This document shows, piece by piece, positions 60,180 through 64,000 of a stretch of 64,000 nt of DNA. Positions within the stretch are counted from its first letter, which is position 1, and each line of letters begins with the position of its first letter. Below the pieces are notes generated by a model, which was given only the letters and a program-made list of their open reading frames with translations, had not been told where the DNA came from and did no database searches. Origin of the DNA: Rostratula benghalensis (Eukaryota > Chordata > Aves > Charadriiformes > Rostratulidae); contig VXAI01000180.1 of the NCBI GenBank assembly GCA_013399305.1, positions 1,400,221 to 1,464,220 of the forward strand. Direction: 5' to 3'. Made by a program: the position numbers and the translations under genes.

Positions 60180-61802
60180 TCACTATCATTGACAGGCCCA
60201 ATTAAAAAAAAAAAAAAAAAGCACTCTTTAAAATCTATTTTTCTCGCTAGTTTAAGGGTGCTTGAAAAGAAAAGGTGGAAGAAAACACCCCAGCCTGGAT
60301 GTGCAGCCAAGCAGGCTGTCTCGTCTTGCTTCTAAAGCACATATTGAAGCACACCAGAAAAATTTGGGTACTTACTTAACTTGAACTCCCCCGCTTCTTG
60401 GAAGATCACACTCCTTCAACTAAGGAACTTTTAGCCACATGTCTGTTACTCAGAAGAGAGAGTACTAAAGGCTTGGTTTTGGCTGTTCAATTCCATTAAT
60501 GCTCATTTACCACCCAGTCAAATAAACATGCTCCATCTGCTAAAGATGTCAACATCTGAGCTCTTCAAACTAGAGATCAGGAAAGTACCAAAATCAGGTA
60601 GTCTGAAGACTATTCCAAGAAATAAAATACAAATTTACAAACAAAACACAAAAGAACCCTAAAAAACCACCCTCCCCAAACCTCTCCAAAACCCACAACC
60701 ACCACCACTCCAACAGGTAAGGGCTATCTAGTTTCACAAGAAACCCATGTTTTTTTCAAAGGTGCTGATCACCCACCTAGTACTGTGAAATAACAACAAA
60801 AATATAGCAACCTAAATACTGCAGCTCAAAAGGATGGGTTCAATTTTTGGGGATGGGAGAGGGAAGATGCTTTTTTTGACACTCAAGTTAAACATGCTCT
60901 AAAGGAGTGCAACGTGCCTAGAAATGGTGTAAGTTCATGTGAGGCTGCTCGAAACCACGCTGGAGAGAAAGAGGAAGCTCACCAAAAGTGCTGTGACTCA
61001 GAAGAACAATCTTGGATGAAATACAACTAAGAGTAAAGAAATTACAAAAGGTCCTACTCCTAGCATGATCTGGCTATGGTATGTGGGACTTACCTGCCAC
61101 CTGGATAAATCAAGGGGCTAGGAAGGACACACAAAAGAGCACCTTGAGTCTAGATGATAAGACTTTGTTGCTTTGCTTCAGCTGAGGCTAAATCAAGGCA
61201 GTGATGACTGGCTACATGCCAGAGGACACAACAGAGAGAAGAAGATAAGCTAAAGGATGGGAGAAAGACTAAACTTCCTTCTAGAAGCAAGACAAAGTAT
61301 CAGTATGAAAAAACAAAGAGATTTTCTCCTTCTCTCAATGCTTATGACACATTCAGAGAGGAACTAATGGTATAGTCAGGAAGTCAGCAGTCAAATGGAG
61401 GAAGAGAGGGCAGCAGAGATGCCTGAACGCTAAAGGAAACAACCAAGTTAACAGACAGGATGTCAATTGTTGGGGGGGGGGGGAGAACCAAAACAGAATT
61501 AATTTCTAAAGAAACAATTCTGTAAAGAAATGTACTGTGAAAAAAAGTACTCATTAATACTTTTGAGTGAATAAGCAGGTCCTGATCATCATCATGCTCA
61601 TCAGAAGGAAAAGAAATAACCAAAGAAAGACTGGATACCATTTATGAGTTCAATGAGGACACACAAGTTTTGAAGACACCAGCCTTTTGCTTCGGGCACA
61701 GACATGGCTCTTCAAAAGTGACAAAAAAAGAAGAGAAAGAAATAGAAAATCCCTGTCAGTAATCAGGCTCCATCTACAGAGCTGTTCCTACCAGCCCTGT
61801 TA
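60180..61802. other. A-rich block with reversed strand composition
   Basis: From an A17 run (60204-60220) to the next CR1, the + strand is A- and purine-rich with few T-runs, opposite to the T-rich putative intron around it. It contains no recognised repeat, a CCA/ACC-rich patch at about 60660-60715 and a G12 run (61472-61483). No coding exon is supported on either strand. It may be an inverted piece of T-rich intron or an unrecognised antisense element. Confidence 0.5.
61472..61483. repeat. Poly-G run (G12)
   Basis: Twelve consecutive G after 'caattgtt'. Confidence 0.85.
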
Positions 61803-62498
61803 CACAAAATGATCTGGGGTTGGAAGGGACCTCTGGAGATCATCCAGTCCAACCTCCCTGCCAAAGCAGGTCCCACAGGAATGTGTCCAGGAGGGTTTGG
61901 AATGTCTCCAGAGAAGGAGACTCCACCACCTCTCTGGGCAGCCTCTGCCAGGGCTCTGCCACCCTCAAAGTCAAGAAGTTCCTCCTCATGTTTAGATGGA
62001 ACTTCTTACATTCCATTTTGTGCCTGTTCCCTCTTGTCCTGTCCCTGGGCACCACTGAGAAAAGCCTGGCCCCATCCTCCTGACACCCACCCTTGAAGTA
62101 TTTCTAGGTGTTGATCAGAACCCTCCTTAGCCTTCCCTTCTCCAGGTGAAAATGACCCAAGTCCCTCAGTCTTTCCCTCATAACAGAGATGCTCCAGGCC
62201 CCTCATTATCTTTGTAGCCCTCTGGGGCAGGATGACCTCCCTCCACCTGCTGGTCACACTCTTCCTGATGCCCCCCTAGGGTGCCGTTGGCCTCCTTGGC
62301 CACCAGGGCCCATTGCTGGCTCATGGGCATCCTGTTGTCCCCCAGGACTCCCAGGTCTTTTTTTCCTCAGAGCTGCTCTCCAGCAGGTCACCCCCAACCT
62401 GTCCTGGTGCAGGGGGTTCTTCCTCCCCAGGTGCAGCACCTACACTGGCCCTGGTTGGATTTCATCGGGTTCCTCTCTGCCCAACTCTCCAGGTTGCC
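61803..62498 (-). mobile_element. Long CR1 LINE 3' part upstream of candidate P2 (subfamily C)
   Basis: Complement of CR1 from the tip 'aaaatgatctggggttgg' through the ORF2 C-terminus (minus frame 61840-62055, '..[32 protein letters not shown]..') into more 5' ORF2 ('cctgtcctggtgcaggggg', 'gcccaactctccaggttgc'). The latter is collinear with the complement of 5700-6000. A segment between 'atctttgtagccctctggg' and 'gcaggatgacctccctcc' is shortened. It is the longest 5' extension besides 17441. Confidence 0.92.
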
Positions 62499-62879
62499 CT
62501 CTCTTCTCCATCCCTCACTAGACTATAGCTCACCGCTCCTGTAGATCTTTATCTTCCATTTGTGCCAAAGCATTGGTGGATTTTACAGACGATGGTCTGC
62601 TGGGCCTTTCACTCCTGTCTTCTTCTGGGGTGAAGAGCACCGAGCACGGAACAGAAGGGAAAAAGAGGGTATGAGAAGCTTTTCTTTACGTACCCAAGGT
62701 GTACATCCAGCCCCCTGGCTTCTCTGCCCTGCTTTTATCTCTTGCCGAGACGATAGAGCGTGTTTCCAGCTCCTTAGACTGGGCTGCTCACGCATGCAGT
62801 TTAGCTCCCACAATAACTCTCCTGGGGGATATTAACCCAGCCTTGGATTACCTTTCTAAAAGGGGTAATCAGACTTGGT

Positions 62880-63200
62880 CCCCGCGGGACCTTCCGGCTG
62901 GACTTGCCGCTTGCTCTCTGCTCGCGGGGGCCGAGGCGGAGGAGGAAGCTGATGAGCTTTGACAAGGAGCGGTTGCTTACGTCAGGTCTGGAGTTGGGGG
63001 GACCCGTGTCCCTCTCCCTCCATCCTGCCTTCTCCTGCTGCTCCCCCGCCGTGTGCCATGAAGAAGAGCCACAGGAGCAGGCGCCAGCTCCGCGGGGTTC
63101 CCCCAGGCGCTGCCCGTTGGCCGGGGAGGAGACGCACACGCTCTGTTTGCGTACCTTCTCCAGCTGCACGTGGCTTTCCTCCCCTTGCTTTTTAATCCTT
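62880..63200 (+). promoter_or_regulatory. GC/CpG-rich patch, candidate alternative promoter (P2)
   Basis: A local rise in GC and CpG ('ccccgcgggacc', 'ctcgcgggggccgaggcgg', 'ccgttggccggggagg') in otherwise AT-rich DNA, weaker than the island at 18.2 kb. It contains TTACGTCA (62977-62984), a CRE/ATF-like octamer. It lies 200-500 bases upstream of the candidate coding exon at 63374, consistent with a second, internal start of transcription. No donor for a first exon is convincing, so its use is unproven. Confidence 0.4.
62977..62984 (-). promoter_or_regulatory. CRE/ATF-like site
   Basis: TTACGTCA, the complement of TGACGTAA, one base from the palindromic cAMP response element. Its position inside the GC-rich patch makes it more plausible than a chance hit, but no binding data exist here. 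Confidence 0.35.
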
Positions 63201-63373
63201 AACTTCCTTACCCCAGCCATTCCTGCAGGGCTTGACCTGGCTGCCTCCTATAACGTTCCCTCTCCTCTAAAATTAAAAAAAAAAAGCGCTGTTGTAGGCT
63301 GCTGTTTTCATATACGACCAGAACTGCCAGTCACATAGCTGCCATTAACCTTCCCTTTTTCTCCTCTCTACAG

Positions 63374-63499
63374 AAGAATACAGGAATTTCTCCGGCCTAC
63401 TGTAAGAATACAGTTTATTTCTTGAGATGTGCTCTGATAGCTCTAAGTTATTTGCAGTACTTTAGGATCCTTGTATGGAAAGCGCCAGGGAATTGAAAA
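63374..63499 (+). CDS. Candidate exon with possible start codon (5' end of an unnamed gene)
   Basis: A pyrimidine-rich acceptor ('ccctttttctcctctctacag', AG at 63372-63373) and a donor AAAA|GTAAGT (GT at 63500) define a 126-base exon. An ATG at 63475 opens MESARELK and runs into the donor in phase 1 (25 coding bases). An in-frame TAG at 63463 upstream supports it as the first codon of that frame. An upstream ATG at 63427 makes a 12-codon uORF in the same frame that ends at this TAG. The ATG context is mediocre (T at -3, G at +4), so the true start might lie in the next exon. Only eight residues are visible, so I cannot name the protein. It would be the third or later exon of the transcript from the 18-kb CpG island, or the second from P2. 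Confidence 0.45.
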
Positions 63500-63514
63500 G
63501 TAAGTTAAGGGAAA

Positions 63515-63528
63515 GGGGGGGGGGGGGG
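63515..63528. repeat. Poly-G run in the donor-proximal intron (G14)
   Basis: Fourteen consecutive G begin 15 bases after the candidate donor at 63500. G-runs just inside introns often act as intronic splicing enhancers, so this modestly favours the exon call. Confidence 0.8.
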
Positions 63529-64000
63529 AAGAAAAAATAGTCAAAAAGAAAAAATAGTTCTACTGAGAACTCATTTTACACATGAAAAAAATGCTGTTTT
63601 TTACATGTAATGTTATAGTTAGCAATTCAGTATAGCAATTCAATATGTTTTACTGGCCTATGTGCTGAATTCATCCCTCAGAGGCAGGCAGGCATACTGA
63701 GAGCTTGTGTGTCTGTGCTGACGCATTTTTGGGTTAAACTTAACATACTTTGATTTCCAATTTCAGTGTTTATTACTCTGACTTGTGGGCCACTGGAAGC
63801 ATTGCATAGCACGGCTGAAATGCAGAAATGTACCTGTATATGGCAACAACGAGAACTTGCAGAATTTGTATTTTAATAGGGCAGTCTGTTGTACGTCTGA
63901 AAACGCTGTTGGTGTAAGGAACTGTACTTGAGCTATCGGGGTCTTTTGAACTGTGGCTTTTCCCCCCTCAAATTATACAACAGTTTGCTGCTCAGGGTGG
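63529..64000. other. Putative intron, non-coding
   Basis: AT-rich DNA after the candidate donor, no further exon to the window end. Confidence 0.4.

Noticed and set aside
1..64000. tRNA, rRNA, CRISPR or bacterial-type operons
   Set aside because: No cloverleaf with the A/B box pattern, no regular repeat-spacer array and no tandem intact ORFs. The sequence is clearly vertebrate.

Overview
The window is vertebrate nuclear DNA, almost certainly from a bird. The main reason is about two dozen truncated CR1 (Chicken Repeat 1) LINE fragments on both strands. Their 3' ends carry the CR1-type octamer (ATTCTATG-like), and there is one avian-style LTR. There are no operons, tRNAs, rRNAs or CRISPR arrays. 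Most open frames are shadows of CR1 ORF2 relics or of a CpG island. An 80-base assembly gap lies at 21568-21647.

Layout. 1-17.4 kb is repeat-sparse DNA with scattered CR1 pieces and a striking 73-bp inverted repeat (14823-15120). 17.4-18.2 kb is a long CR1 copy that ends next to a strong CpG island (about 18.24-19.24 kb). This island is the best promoter candidate (P1). Downstream on the + strand are well-formed candidate exons: 19554-19620, 23404-23537 and, more weakly, 38157-38223. All look untranslated and the first two carry very short upstream ORFs. 24-62.5 kb reads as a long, T-rich intron carrying CR1 copies, one LTR (49616-50341) and many T- or G-rich simple tracts. At 62.88-63.2 kb a second GC/CpG-rich patch with a CRE-like site may be an alternative promoter (P2). 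It lies just upstream of candidate exon 63374-63499, which contains a possible start codon (63475, MESARELK, splice phase 1).

Working model (inference): the window holds the 5' end of one long +-strand gene with two promoters and uORF-rich leader exons, and most of the protein is encoded to the right of the window. I could not name the gene. The most unusual structures are the 73-bp inverted repeat with a nested palindrome, a CR1 copy whose middle segment is flipped between 13-bp inverted repeats, a perfect 11-bp hairpin next to the second exon, a CR1 tail nested inside another CR1, and a strand-composition flip at about 60.2-61.8 kb.
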